Origin: Chloroflexota bacterium
GTDB lineage: Bacteria; Chloroflexota; Limnocylindria; Limnocylindrales; CSP1-4
Assembly: GCA_021786265.1 (NCBI GenBank)
Contig: JAJYNP010000318.1
Coordinates: forward strand, 12,944-76,943
Length of the DNA: 64,000 bases
Reading direction: 5' to 3'
Positions within the stretch are counted from its first letter, which is position 1. Each line of letters begins with the position of its first letter. The translations under genes were made by a program, and so were the position numbers. The notes below the pieces were generated by a model that did no database searches, was not told where the DNA came from, and saw only the letters and a program-made list of their open reading frames with translations. Shown in pieces: positions 1 to 8,080 of the stretch.

Positions 1-1
1 T

Positions 2-2026
2 CGCGTCCTCGGCGGCCGCTATCGCCTCATCGAGCTGCTCGGCGAAGGTGGGATGGCCACCATCTACCGTGCGCATGACAACCAGCTCGACCGAGACGTC
101 GCCGTCAAGCTCCTGCGCCCGCAGTACGGCCGGGACGCTGGCTTCATCGCGCGCTTCCGCCAGGAGGCGCAGTCGGCGGCATCGCTGAACCACCCGAACG
201 TCGTCAACGTGTACGACTACGGCACGGACGAAGCGGGGCCGTTCATCGTCATGGAGCTGGTCGACGGGGAGAACCTCGCCGAGATCCTGGGCGAGCGCGG
301 GTTCCTGCCGCCGATCGCCGCGGCGGGCATCGCCGAGCAGGTGGCCGAGGCGCTGGCGGCGGCGCACGCGCGGGGCATCGTGCACCGCGACATCAAGCCG
401 TCGAACATCCTGCTGACTCGCGACGGGCGCGCCAAGGTGGTGGACTTCGGGATCGCGCGGGCGCTGGTCGAGGCGCAGCTGACGCTCCCCGGCACCACGC
501 TCGGCAGCGTCCATTACTTCAGCCCTGAGCAGGCACGCGGCGAGCCGGTGACCGCGGCGAGCGACATCTACTCGATGGGGCTGGTGCTCTTCGAGATGGT
601 CACCGGCAGGCGCACATGGACCGGCGACACGGCCGGTGCCGTCGCGCTCGCCCGACTGGGCGGTCCCGCCCCGCGGCCGTCGTCGTTCCGGCCGGAGATC
701 CCGCCGGCGATCGACGCCATCGTGGCGCGGGCGCTGGCGCTCGACCCCGAGGACCGGTTCGCATCCTCGGCCGACATGGCCGCCGCCCTGGGTTCCTTCC
801 TGGCCGACCCGCGCGCGCCTGCTCGCCTCGGACCCACCGCGGGGGCCGCCGCGGGCGTGCCACGCGCCGGTGCCGGGGGCGCGGCCGGGGGTGCCGCGCA
901 GAGCACGGACGGCGGTGTGGCGCAGGGCGCTGGTGGCGGTGCGGCCGGCGCCGGGAGTGCGACGCGCTCCGGCGCAGGCGGCGGGGGCACGGAGGGCGGT
1001 GCGGCCGGCGCCTCGACGGGCGCCGCGCCGGGTGTCGCGGCCGCCGGAGCCGCGGCCGCGGGAGCCACGGCCGCCGGAGCCGCAGACGCGGGACTGCTCG
1101 CGGCGGGATCCGCGGGGCTGGCGATCCCGGAGGAGGTCCGGGCCGACACCTCGGGTGCCGGCGCCGGTGTCCCGGCCGGCTCCCGCCCGTTGCCCTCCCC
1201 CTCGACTGCTCCCGGGGCGCCGCCCATGGTCTCCGGCACGCGGCCCGGCGTGGTCCGGGGTCCGGCTCCCAGGGCGTACGCGCCCGGCCCGTACACTCCT
1301 CCGTCCCACGCGCCGGTCGGCGGCGCACCGATCGAGCCGGAGCCCTACGAGCGGCCGCGCAGCAATGGCTGGGCATGGGCGGCCGGGCTGCTGGCGGTCC
1401 TGATCCTGCTCGTCGCCGGTGCCGGCGTCGCGTTGCTTGCGTCACGCGGGTTCTTCGCGGCCTCATCGCCGGCCGGGGCGATGGTGCAGGTGCCGAGTGT
1501 CCTTGGCCAGCGCCTGGCCGTGGCGGAGAAGACCGCCGCCGGCCAGGGTCTGACCCTCAAGGTGGTCGGGCCGAGCCCGTCGGGCTCCGGCGTCACGACG
1601 GTGGGGACGCAGGATCCGCTCCCGGGCGCACAGGCAACCAAGGGCACGGCCATCAACGTCACGCTGGTGACGGTGACCCAGCTGGTCACGGTCCCGGACC
1701 TGCGGGGGAAGAGCCAGGTCGAAGCTGGTGCGCTGCTGACCCAGAACTTGCTGACGCCAGGTGCGGTGAACCAGGTGAGCGACCAGACCATGCCGGCCGG
1801 TGAGGTAGTCAGCACGAACCCCACCGCGGGCATCCAGGTGGCGGCGGGGACCAGCGTGATCCTGTACGTCTCGTCGGGACCCTCGCCGATGCCCGCCTCG
1901 CCGACACCGCTGGTGACGCCGCTGCCGTCCGCGCCACCCACGGTTCCGCCGTTCACGGCGCCCCCGACCCCGCCTCCATTCACTCCGCCGCCGACCGTCG
2001 GGCCCCCGACCCCCGCGCCGTCCTGA
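2..2026 (+). CDS. Ser/Thr protein kinase with PASTA domains (5'-truncated by window edge)
   Basis: A membrane-anchored eukaryotic-type Ser/Thr kinase of the PknB/StkP class, which senses cell-wall fragments through PASTA repeats. The reading frame is open to base 2, and the residues before the first ATG (position 53) belong to the glycine-rich ATP loop (GEGGMATIY), so the true start lies upstream of the window. The invariant lysine (VAVKLL), the catalytic loop HRDIKPSN (about 380-405) and the DFG motif (about 443-451) are present. A long Ala/Gly-rich linker of low complexity (about 830-1130) and a Pro-rich stretch lead to one transmembrane helix (about 1375-1455). Two PASTA repeats follow (about 1485-1675 and 1680-1890), then a Pro/Thr-rich tail. 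Most PknB proteins have three or four PASTA repeats, so this one is short outside the membrane. Family assignment is firm; its substrates cannot be read from sequence. Confidence 0.95.
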   Translation, partial: RVLGGRYRLIELLGEGGMATIYRAHDNQLDRDVAVKLLRPQYGRDAGFIARFRQEAQSAASLNHPNVVNVYDYGTDEAGPFIVMELVDGENLAEILGERGFLPPIAAAGIAEQVAEALAAAHARGIVHRDIKPSNILLTRDGRAKVVDFGIARALVEAQLTLPGTTLGSVHYFSPEQARGEPVTAASDIYSMGLVLFEMVTGRRTWTGDTAGAVALARLGGPAPRPSSFRPEIPPAIDAIVARALALDPEDRFASSADMAAALGSFLADPRAPARLGPTAGAAAGVPRAGAGGAAGGAAQSTDGGVAQGAGGGAAGAGSATRSGAGGGGTEGGAAGASTGAAPGVAAAGAAAAGATAAGAADAGLLAAGSAGLAIPEEVRADTSGAGAGVPAGSRPLPSPSTAPGAPPMVSGTRPGVVRGPAPRAYAPGPYTPPSHAPVGGAPIEPEPYERPRSNGWAWAAGLLAVLILLVAGAGVALLASRGFFAASSPAGAMVQVPSVLGQRLAVAEKTAAGQGLTLKVVGPSPSGSGVTTVGTQDPLPGAQATKGTAINVTLVTVTQLVTVPDLRGKSQVEAGALLTQNLLTPGAVNQVSDQTMPAGEVVSTNPTAGIQVAAGTSVILYVSSGPSPMPASPTPLVTPLPSAPPTVPPFTAPPTPPPFTPPPTVGPPTPAPS

Positions 2027-2047
2027 TCGGGGGCTACCTCTCTCGGC

Positions 2048-2177
2048 CGATCGGACCGCCGACGGCTCGGGTGGCGGCCGGGCCGTTCTCCGTCGGTCGT
2101 GCACCGTCTCGACCGACCGATCTGGCCACCATTCCCCCTTCGACCGTCGCCCCGACCGACCGATCGGACCACCGACG
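2048..2177. repeat. Dispersed 18-bp GC-rich repeat pair
   Basis: CGATCGGACCGCCGACGG at 2048-2065 recurs with one mismatch at 2160-2177, in the spacer between the kinase and the zinc-ribbon gene. It belongs to the same GC-rich repeat style that fills 2.55-3.23 kb. No function is apparent. Confidence 0.6.
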
Positions 2178-2273
2178 GCCCGGCACCCCGGCTGTTGTCG
2201 GTGTGGGTCGCCTCTCGGCCCGATCAACCCCCGCCTCTGCAGGGAACAGCTTCCGTCCGCGACCCCGCGCCAC

Positions 2274-2285
2274 TACACTGGCCGC
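2274..2285 (+). promoter_or_regulatory. Putative -10 element placing transcription start at the zinc-ribbon GTG
   Basis: TACACT (2274-2279) ends six bases before the GTG at 2286, the spacing expected if transcription starts on the start codon (leaderless mRNA). No convincing -35 (only TTCCGT at 2251-2256) and no Shine-Dalgarno sequence are visible. This is inference from sequence spacing only. Confidence 0.35.
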
Positions 2286-2546
2286 GTGGCGACCTGGCGC
2301 TGTCCGTACTGCGGGACCCCTCAGGCGGAGTCGGCCCGGTGCTGGGTCTGCACTCGATCGTCGACCACTTGCGCCACCTGCCGGTGGTTCCGCCGGTCCA
2401 TCGCCGGCAAGCTCGGGTACTGCGCGCTCGACGTCCACCGGAGTCCGCTGCGTGGCGAGGAACTCCGGCCGTGCTGGACTGCTCCCGCCGCCATGAGCGA
2501 CGGGAGGGTGCTGCTCCAGCCGGAGGCCGCTACCCGGCCCGACTGA
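2286..2546 (+). CDS. Small zinc-ribbon protein
   Basis: An 86-residue protein beginning at GTG. Eight cysteines are laid out as CPYC, CWVC, CATC and two single Cys further on, a pattern expected for a double zinc ribbon or treble-clef fold. No enzymatic motif follows, and the C-terminal third is not recognisable. The start is chosen because it immediately precedes the first zinc-knuckle Cys pair and follows a TACACT -10-like hexamer by six bases, which suggests a leaderless transcript. It stands alone between the kinase gene and a repeat-rich spacer. Role unknown; nucleic-acid or protein binding is the usual role of such ribbons. The regular cysteine pattern makes a chance ORF unlikely. Confidence 0.7.
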   Translation: MATWRCPYCGTPQAESARCWVCTRSSTTCATCRWFRRSIAGKLGYCALDVHRSPLRGEELRPCWTAPAAMSDGRVLLQPEAATRPD

Positions 2547-3230
2547 CCCAGCACCGGGCGAAGGCCTCGACGCAGGCCGAGGCGCCCCAGTCGGCTCGCC
2601 GGCGCCCCTGCGGCCCAATCGGGCGCCCCAGTCGGCGCCCCTGCGGCCCAGTCGGCTCGCCGGCGCCCCTGCGGCCCAATCGGGCGCCCCAGTCGGTGCC
2701 CCGATCCGCCATATGCCCACCCGGGGAGCGGCGGACGGCGGCGATCCGCCGGGTGCTCACCCGGGGAACGGTCGGCGCACAGCTTCCGCATGCCCCGCGC
2801 CCCGATCCGCCGGATGTCCACCCGGGGAACGGTCGGCGGGGGCCTATCCGCCGCTCGTTCCCCGGGCGAGAGACCGGCAGGCCCGGACCCGGCAAGGGCA
2901 GGCCGCGCGCTCCCTCCGCACGAGCCGACTACCCCGGCCTCGGTGCGACCGCTCGAAGCCGGGCGCGTGCTCCTCCGGTGAGAGAGTGGCGGATCGCTCC
3001 CGCGCCGTCTCCGCGAGCATCACCCCCTCCGGCCGGTCGTCGTGTCCGGCACCGGCGGGCGAGTCACCGGCACCAACCGACCGGCACCGGCACCGCCGGG
3101 CGAGTGTCCGGCACCAGCCGACGAGTGCCGGCCCCGGCCGGTCGTCGTGTCCGGCACCGGCGGGCGAGTCACCGGCACCAACCGACCGGCACCGGCACCA
3201 GCCGACGAGTGTCCGGCACCGGCCGGCGAC
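2547..3230. repeat. Repeat-rich intergenic region
   Basis: No convincing gene lies here; all long ORFs in it are by-products of GC-rich repetition. Three repeat families are visible. A 50-bp unit is duplicated exactly at 2586-2635 and 2647-2696. A roughly 33-bp unit beginning GATCCGCC and containing CACCCGGGGA occurs at 2703, 2743 and 2804. A 64-bp unit built from CGGCACCGG and CGAGTCACCGGCACC blocks is duplicated at 3031-3094 and 3136-3199. Repeats are adjacent or nearly so, with short degenerate spacers, unlike CRISPR. The block sits between the zinc-ribbon gene and the 3' end of a minus-strand gene. Confidence 0.8.
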
Positions 3231-4415
3231 TCAGACGATCGCGAAGCTCGCCGTCTTCGTGAGCTGCTTGCCGTCCGGCGTCGTCACAAGCACCGTCACG
3301 AGCGAGTTGCCGGTCACCACGCCGTCTTTCGGGATCATGGTGCTCCAGGTTGCCAGCCCGTTGGCCGTCGTCGCGTCGAACGTCACGGGGGTGAGCCCGG
3401 GCACCTGCAGCGTGAAGGCGACCTGCGCACCGTTGAGCGGCGCTCCGTTCTGGTCGAGGACCGTCGCCACCATCGAGATGGACTTCGGCAGGCTGGTGAG
3501 GGCGATCCGTGCGTTCGACAGGTGCAGGCTGACCGTCGTCTGGCCGCTGCCCCCGATCACCTTGATCGTCTTGGTCGTGGTATTGCCGGCGGGGTCGGTC
3601 GCCGTCACCGCCAGGTCGTTCGTACCGGGCCCGATGGTGACCACGATCGAGAAGAGCGCGTTCGTCGCGACCGCCGTCGTGCTCTGGTGCGTGTTGTCAT
3701 TCTTCACCACGACCGTCGAGCCGGTCTGGGTCCGGCCCGACACCGTGACGGTGCCGCCATTGACCACCGCCCCGTCCGTGGGGGCCGACAGGACCACGGC
3801 CGGCGGAACGTTGTCGAACACCACGCTGATCGGCGCGCTCTGGTCGCTCTCGCCCGCGGGGCTCACGATGGTCGCGGTGATCGCGGATCTGCCCAGCGGG
3901 ATCGGCACCGCCGGGACGGTGAAGTCCGCCGTCGGGCCCAGCTGCTGCTCCCGAGCCACCTGTCCGTTGACGTAGATCCGCACCGAGTACCCCTTGCCGA
4001 CCGCCGATGCGGGCGCGAACCCCTGCACGTCCCAGGCGGGCTGGTTCGTGTAGGCATTGGTGGGAACGACGAGATGGGGTGAGCCCGGCACTGCGGCCGC
4101 GGTCGGGCTGGCGGTGGTCCCGGGGCCGGTGACCGCCCCGAACATGTCCCCGATGGTGTGGCCGAACCCCGTGACCGCGGAGCCCAGCAGGCCGGATGCC
4201 ACGAGCAGCACGGAGCCCCCGAGGGCGAGGACCGCGACGAGGAGCACCAGGCGGGCCGGCCATGGGAGCCCGCCGCCACCGCTCGGCGTCCGGCGGGTCG
4301 ACGGCGGCGAAGGCGATCGATATCGCCCGGTCACGGGGGGCCGGCGCGTGATGCGCGGCTGGGAGCGCCGCGGCTGCGGCGCGAGCGGTCTTCCCCGGAT
4401 CGGTCGGTCGGCCAT
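3231..4415 (-). CDS. Membrane-anchored protein with Ig-like domains
   Basis: A 394-residue protein with a basic, proline-rich cytoplasmic N-terminus (about residues 1-50), one hydrophobic helix (about 53-80) and a large extracytoplasmic part. The exterior reads as beta-sandwich modules: a segment with PPAVVLSAPTDGAVVNGG resembles glucodextranase/cadherin-like Ig domains that begin after a Pro-Pro hinge, and the C-terminal 100 residues (DQNGAPLNGAQVAFTL) resemble invasin-type Big_1 domains. No catalytic motif is seen. It probably displays adhesion or surface-scaffold domains. It is transcribed away from the cysteine-protein gene at 4566, with about 150 bp between the two starts. Domain-level assignment is by motif appearance only. 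Confidence 0.75.
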   Translation of the reverse strand: MADRPIRGRPLAPQPRRSQPRITRRPPVTGRYRSPSPPSTRRTPSGGGGLPWPARLVLLVAVLALGGSVLLVASGLLGSAVTGFGHTIGDMFGAVTGPGTTASPTAAAVPGSPHLVVPTNAYTNQPAWDVQGFAPASAVGKGYSVRIYVNGQVAREQQLGPTADFTVPAVPIPLGRSAITATIVSPAGESDQSAPISVVFDNVPPAVVLSAPTDGAVVNGGTVTVSGRTQTGSTVVVKNDNTHQSTTAVATNALFSIVVTIGPGTNDLAVTATDPAGNTTTKTIKVIGGSGQTTVSLHLSNARIALTSLPKSISMVATVLDQNGAPLNGAQVAFTLQVPGLTPVTFDATTANGLATWSTMIPKDGVVTGNSLVTVLVTTPDGKQLTKTASFAIV

Positions 4416-4565
4416 CGTCGCGATTCTCGCACGCCCGGATCCGCAGGTCCTCCGCCCGGTCGAGCCTCCCTCGACGCCGGTCCGAACCGGTCATACCCCT
4501 CCAGTACTGGTGTACGCTACATGCGGCCCGGCAGGGGTCCGGCCCGAACCCAGCCAGGAGCGGAA

Positions 4566-4985
4566 TTGGAACGTCCGGCGCGAAGGCCCGCACCGCCACT
4601 CGTGCGCCGTCCAGACGCGCCTGCGCCGGCCGGGACCTCGGTCGCGTCGTCCGGCCCTCGACCCAGGGCGCACGTGCCGATGCTGTCGGGCCAGAGTTCC
4701 GTGGCCCCCGGGCGACCACCGGTGAGTGCCGTGCGCAGGTCGCTCGTCGTCGCGAACCTCCGGCGCAACGTCTGCCCGCACTTCTACATGACCGGGAGCC
4801 GCGGTGCGCTTCCGGTGCACGCTCCTCACCTCATGAAGGCGCTCTCGCGGCAGGAGACGACCGTGTCGCGCTGCCAGCTGCGCGGTGGCGTCCACCTCGA
4901 GCAGGGCTACGTCGCCGACGTCTGCCTGGCCGCACGGTTCAACCAGTGCGTGTTCTACGAGGACGAGCTCTCGCGGCGGGATTGA
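4566..4985 (+). CDS. Small four-cysteine protein of unknown function
   Basis: The start is a TTG at 4566, chosen because AGGAG sits at 4556-4560, five bases upstream; the frame stays open further 5' but without a better signal. The 139-residue product has a disordered Arg/Pro/Ala N-terminal half and a compact C-terminal half with four cysteines ([31 protein letters not shown]). Spaced Cys with aromatic residues after CP suggest a small metal- or disulfide-stabilised domain, repeated twice as pairs. I do not recognise a named family with certainty. It lies directly upstream of the 18-bp tandem repeats that precede folC. Confidence 0.6.
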   Translation: MERPARRPAPPLVRRPDAPAPAGTSVASSGPRPRAHVPMLSGQSSVAPGRPPVSAVRRSLVVANLRRNVCPHFYMTGSRGALPVHAPHLMKALSRQETTVSRCQLRGGVHLEQGYVADVCLAARFNQCVFYEDELSRRD

Positions 4986-5102
4986 GCCGGCGCCGTGGCG
5001 ATCGATCGACTTCGACCCCCGACCCACGTCTCGGGTGATCCGCCCGGCCCGCGTCCCGTGCCCGGTGCGCCCGCGGGCACGCGCGCACTCCGCGCCTCCC
5101 CC

Positions 5103-5192
5103 GTGCCCGATGCGCGTCCCGTGCCCGATGCGCGTCCCGTGCCCGATGCGCGTCCCGTGCCCGATGCGCGTCCCGTGCCCGATGCGCGTCCC
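5103..5192. repeat. 18-bp tandem repeat, five exact copies
   Basis: GTGCCCGATGCGCGTCCC occurs five times without a mismatch (5103-5192), followed by a partial copy (GTGCCC, 5193-5198) and preceded by degenerate copies from about 5057. The unit is a multiple of three, so it stays open in all forward frames; in the folC frame it reads Val-Pro-Asp-Ala-Arg-Pro. It abuts the likely folC start, so it could be untranslated leader or an N-terminal extension. Confidence 0.95.
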
Positions 5193-5204
5193 GTGCCCGG
5201 CCCG

Positions 5205-6755
5205 TTGACCTACACGGACGCCGTGGCCGCGCTGTCGGCCCGGGGACGCTTCGGGATCCATCTCGGCCTCGGCCGCACGCGCGCCCTCCTGCGCGCGCTC
5301 GGGGATCCGCAGGCCGGCATCCGCGGAGCCCTCATCGCGGGCACGAACGGCAAGGGCAGCGTGCAGGCCCTGGTTTCAGCCATGCTCCGCGCCGCCGGCT
5401 ACCGGGTAGGCCAGGCCCCGAAGCCGCACCTGGTGGAGTACCGGGAACGGATCGTGGTCGACGGCGTCCCGATCGAGCCGGACGACATGGCGGCACTCGT
5501 CGCCCGCATCCTGGCGATCGCGGACCGGTTGCCGCGCCGGCTCGGTCCGCCGACCGAGTTCGAGGTGGTCACGGCGGCCGCGTTCGCGTGGTTCGCGGAG
5601 CGCGGCGTTGACGTCGCCGTGGTGGAGGTGGGGCTCGGTGGGCGGCTCGACGCCACGAACGCATGGGACGGGGGCGTGGCCGCCGTCACCAACGTGGCGA
5701 TGGATCATGCCGAGCTGCTGGGCGGCACCATTCCGCGGATCGCACGGGAGAAAGCCGCCATCCTGAAGCGCGGCGACCTGGGCGTCACGGGTGCGGACGG
5801 GGAGGCGCTGGAGGTCGTGCGGCGCCGGGCGCGCCGCCTGGGCGTGCCCCTGGCCGAGACGGCGCCGTTGCCGGTCCTCGGAATGGACCGCCACGGGGTT
5901 CTCGTCGACGTTCCGGGCCTCGGCGAGGTGCGGATCGGGCTGCTCGGGCGGCACCAGGCGGCGAACGCGGCCGTGGCGCTCGGCGTGGTCGACGCGCTCG
6001 AGCGGGCCGGAATCGCGCAGGTGCCCGAGGCTGCCCGCCGCGAAGGCCTCGCGGCGGCGCGGTGGCCGGGGAGGCTCGAGCTGATCGAGCTTCGGGGCGT
6101 GGGTCAGCCGGGCACCGACCGAGCCGGTGGTGCCGGGCGGCCGGGCGACAAGGGACTGGCGATCGGCCTGGGACCGCCGGGCGACGAGGGACTGGCGATC
6201 GACCCCGGGCGGCCGGGCGACCCCGGGCGGCCGGTCGATCTCGTGCTGGATGGCGCACACAACCCGGCCGGCGTCCGCGCCCTGGTGGAGGCACTCGACG
6301 AGCTGCGGCCGTCGCTGGCGCCCGGTCCCGTCACGCTGCTGCTGGCGATCATGCGCGACAAGGACGTGCCCGGCATGGTGGGGCACCTGGCGTCGTCGTC
6401 GGCGCTGCGGGATGCCCGGGTCGTGGCCACCCAGGTCACCGCTCGCGGCCTGGAGGCCGGCGATCTCGCGGCAGCCTGGCGGATGGCGCGGGCAGGCTCC
6501 GCCGGGCAGGCCGGCTCCAGCGACTCCGCCGGGCAGGCGGGCGCGGCCGATTCCAGCGACTCCGCCGGATGGGCCGGCTCCAGCGACTCCGCCGGGCACC
6601 CCGGACCCGTGGACGTCATCCGTGCGCCCGAGGAGGCGCTCGATCACGCCATCGGGCAGGCGCTGGCGGCCGGCGGTCCGCTCGTCGTGGCCGGCTCGCT
6701 CTACCTCGTGGGTGCCGTGCGCGGGATGCTGCAGTCTCGGGGGCTCCTGCGATGA
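5205..6755 (+). CDS. folC: Bifunctional dihydrofolate synthase/folylpolyglutamate synthase
   Basis: Adds glutamate to dihydropteroate and to folates, an ATP-dependent Mur-ligase-fold reaction. The P-loop (GTNGKGS), the FEVVTAAAF helix, the [13 protein letters not shown] segment, DHAELLGGT and the C-terminal-domain motif DGAHNPAG are all present. Homology begins at [10 protein letters not shown], so I take the TTG at 5205 as start; a GTG at 5193, or a much longer frame from 4995 through the 18-bp repeats, are alternatives. At about 516 residues it is longer than a usual FolC (about 430) because of two low-complexity insertions, a Gly-Arg-Pro-rich repeat (about 6130-6235) just before DGAHNPAG and a Ser-Asp-Ala-Gly repeat (about 6490-6605) near the end. 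Its stop overlaps folP (ATGA). Confidence 0.92.
   Translation: MTYTDAVAALSARGRFGIHLGLGRTRALLRALGDPQAGIRGALIAGTNGKGSVQALVSAMLRAAGYRVGQAPKPHLVEYRERIVVDGVPIEPDDMAALVARILAIADRLPRRLGPPTEFEVVTAAAFAWFAERGVDVAVVEVGLGGRLDATNAWDGGVAAVTNVAMDHAELLGGTIPRIAREKAAILKRGDLGVTGADGEALEVVRRRARRLGVPLAETAPLPVLGMDRHGVLVDVPGLGEVRIGLLGRHQAANAAVALGVVDALERAGIAQVPEAARREGLAAARWPGRLELIELRGVGQPGTDRAGGAGRPGDKGLAIGLGPPGDEGLAIDPGRPGDPGRPVDLVLDGAHNPAGVRALVEALDELRPSLAPGPVTLLLAIMRDKDVPGMVGHLASSSALRDARVVATQVTARGLEAGDLAAAWRMARAGSAGQAGSSDSAGQAGAADSSDSAGWAGSSDSAGHPGPVDVIRAPEEALDHAIGQALAAGGPLVVAGSLYLVGAVRGMLQSRGLLR
6130..6240 (+). repeat. In-frame repeat insertion in folC (first)
   Basis: Two copies of a unit ending GGGACTGGCGATCG, followed by two CGGGCGGCCGGGCGACC-like units, encode a GRPGD/GLAI repeat just before the conserved DGAHNPAG motif. 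FolC homologues lack such an insert; it keeps the frame. Confidence 0.75.
6490..6605 (+). repeat. In-frame repeat insertion in folC (second)
   Basis: CCAGCGACTCCGCCGG occurs three times between about 6510 and 6600, encoding a repeated Ser-Ser-Asp-Ser-Ala-Gly pattern near the C-terminus of FolC. It keeps the frame and probably forms a surface loop. Confidence 0.75.
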
Positions 6756-7648
6756 GCCTCGCGGGGTTGCCGCCGGGCGGGCTCCCACCGCGCAGGCTGG
6801 GCGCGACCAGGATCGGCCCCGTGACGTTCGCGTGGGGTGCACGCACCTACGTGATGGGCATCGTCAACGTGACCCCCGACTCGTTCAGCGGCGACGGCCT
6901 GCTTCGCGACGCCGTCGAACCCGGGCCCTCGGTCGTCGACCAGGCGCGGCGCATGGTCCGCGACGGCGCCGACCTGCTCGACGTGGGCGGCGAATCCACC
7001 AGGCCCGGGCACGAGCCGGTGGACGAGGCCCAGGAGATCGCCCGTGTCGTCCCCGCCATTCGTGCCATCCGCGAGGCCCTGCCCGGCGTCCCCATCAGCG
7101 TCGACACGACCAAGCCCACGGTGGCGGAGGCCGCGCTCGATGCCGGCGCCGACTGCATCAACGACATCTGGGGCGTGGGCCCGTCCGACGCGCTCCCCCG
7201 GCTCGCAGCGCAGCGGCACGTCCCGTACGTGCTCATGCACAACCGGGCCGAGGCGCGCTACGACGACGTGGTGGCCGAGGTCGTCGCCGACCTGGCGCGA
7301 GCGATCGAGCGCGCGGTGGCGGCCGGCGTCCCGCGCGAGGCGATCGTGGTGGACCCGGGGATCGGCTTCGGCAAGACCATGGCGCATAACCTCGCGCTGC
7401 TTCGCGATCTTGCCGCACTGCAGGTGCTTCGAAGGCCCATCCTGCTCGGGACGAGTCGCAAGTCCACCATCGGGCACGTGCTCGGGGGAGTGCCGGCCGG
7501 CGAACGGCTGGAGGGGACTCTGGCCACGACCGCGCTGGGGATCGCGGCCGGGACGGACATCGTGCGCGTGCACGACGTCAGGGAGAACGTGCGCGTCGCG
7601 CGGATGTGCGACGCGATCCTGCGAACGCGAGAGGAGGTCGGCGGTTGA
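6752..7648 (+). CDS. folP: Dihydropteroate synthase
   Basis: Condenses p-aminobenzoate with the pterin diphosphate to give dihydropteroate, one step before FolC. This 298-residue TIM-barrel protein shows the diagnostic motifs in order: NVTPDSFSGDG, GGESTRPG, DTTKP, NDIWG, DPGIGFGKT, GTSRKS and the final RVHDV. The start ATG at 6752 overlaps the folC stop (ATGA), and the first 30 residues precede the conserved core, as in many DHPS proteins. The stop overlaps the folB start (TTGA), so all three genes are probably translationally coupled. No lesion or unusual residue is seen. Confidence 0.96.
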   Translation: MSLAGLPPGGLPPRRLGATRIGPVTFAWGARTYVMGIVNVTPDSFSGDGLLRDAVEPGPSVVDQARRMVRDGADLLDVGGESTRPGHEPVDEAQEIARVVPAIRAIREALPGVPISVDTTKPTVAEAALDAGADCINDIWGVGPSDALPRLAAQRHVPYVLMHNRAEARYDDVVAEVVADLARAIERAVAAGVPREAIVVDPGIGFGKTMAHNLALLRDLAALQVLRRPILLGTSRKSTIGHVLGGVPAGERLEGTLATTALGIAAGTDIVRVHDVRENVRVARMCDAILRTREEVGG

Positions 7649-8025
7649 CGGACCGGATCGTGCTCCGGCGGATGGTCTTCTCCGGCCGGCACGGCTACAC
7701 CGATGAGGAGAGGGCGCAGCCGCAGCCGTTCGAGGTCGACGTGGAGCTGTTGCTCAACCTGCAGCCGGCGGGCGTCGACGACGACCTCGAACGGACGGTC
7801 GACTATGGTCGGGCGTTCGAGGTCGCGAGAGAGCTCGTAGAGTCGACGAACTTCAAGCTGGTGGAGGCGATCGCCGAGGGCATCGCGCACGAGCTGCTCC
7901 GGGTGCTGCCGGTCAACGAGGTCGGCGTCCGGGTGCGCAAGATGCGGGTGCCGGTGAACGGACAGATCGACCACGCCGAGGTCGAGATCTGGCGCACGCG
8001 CTCAGAGGGCGACCGGCGGCGCTGA
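7645..8025 (+). CDS. folB: Dihydroneopterin aldolase
   Basis: Cleaves 7,8-dihydroneopterin to the hydroxymethyl pterin used by the folate pathway. The 126-residue product has the usual FolB features: GRHGYTDEE near the N-terminus with the catalytic Glu region, FEVDVEL, TVDYGRAFE and the C-terminal VRVRKMRVPVNG strand. I place the start at TTG 7645, which overlaps the folP stop and has GAGGAGG at 7630-7636 as ribosome binding site. The preceding in-frame ATG lies inside folP and lacks such a signal. Last gene of the folCPB operon, ending at a bidirectional hairpin shared with htrA. Confidence 0.94.
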   Translation: MTDRIVLRRMVFSGRHGYTDEERAQPQPFEVDVELLLNLQPAGVDDDLERTVDYGRAFEVARELVESTNFKLVEAIAEGIAHELLRVLPVNEVGVRVRKMRVPVNGQIDHAEVEIWRTRSEGDRRR

Positions 8026-8026
8026 C

Positions 8027-8062
8027 GCGCTGGGATCCTGGGGCCGCCAGGGACCCCAGCGC
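8027..8062. terminator. Bidirectional hairpin between folB and htrA
   Basis: Perfect arms GCGCTGGG (8027-8034) and CCCAGCGC (8055-8062) enclose a second stem CCTGG/CCAGG. It lies between two convergent genes. There is no U-tract, as is common in GC-rich genomes. Confidence 0.7.
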
Positions 8063-8080
8063 CGCGCGCGTTCGGCCGGT

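Noticed and set aside
568..1466. Minus-strand Pro/Ala/Arg-rich ORFs opposite the kinase linker
   Set aside because: They mirror the low-complexity Ala/Gly linker of the kinase and have no recognisable domain.
2547..3230. Possible CRISPR array in the repeat-rich spacer
   Set aside because: Repeat units differ in length, abut one another or are separated by degenerate copies, and no regular unique spacers or cas genes are present.
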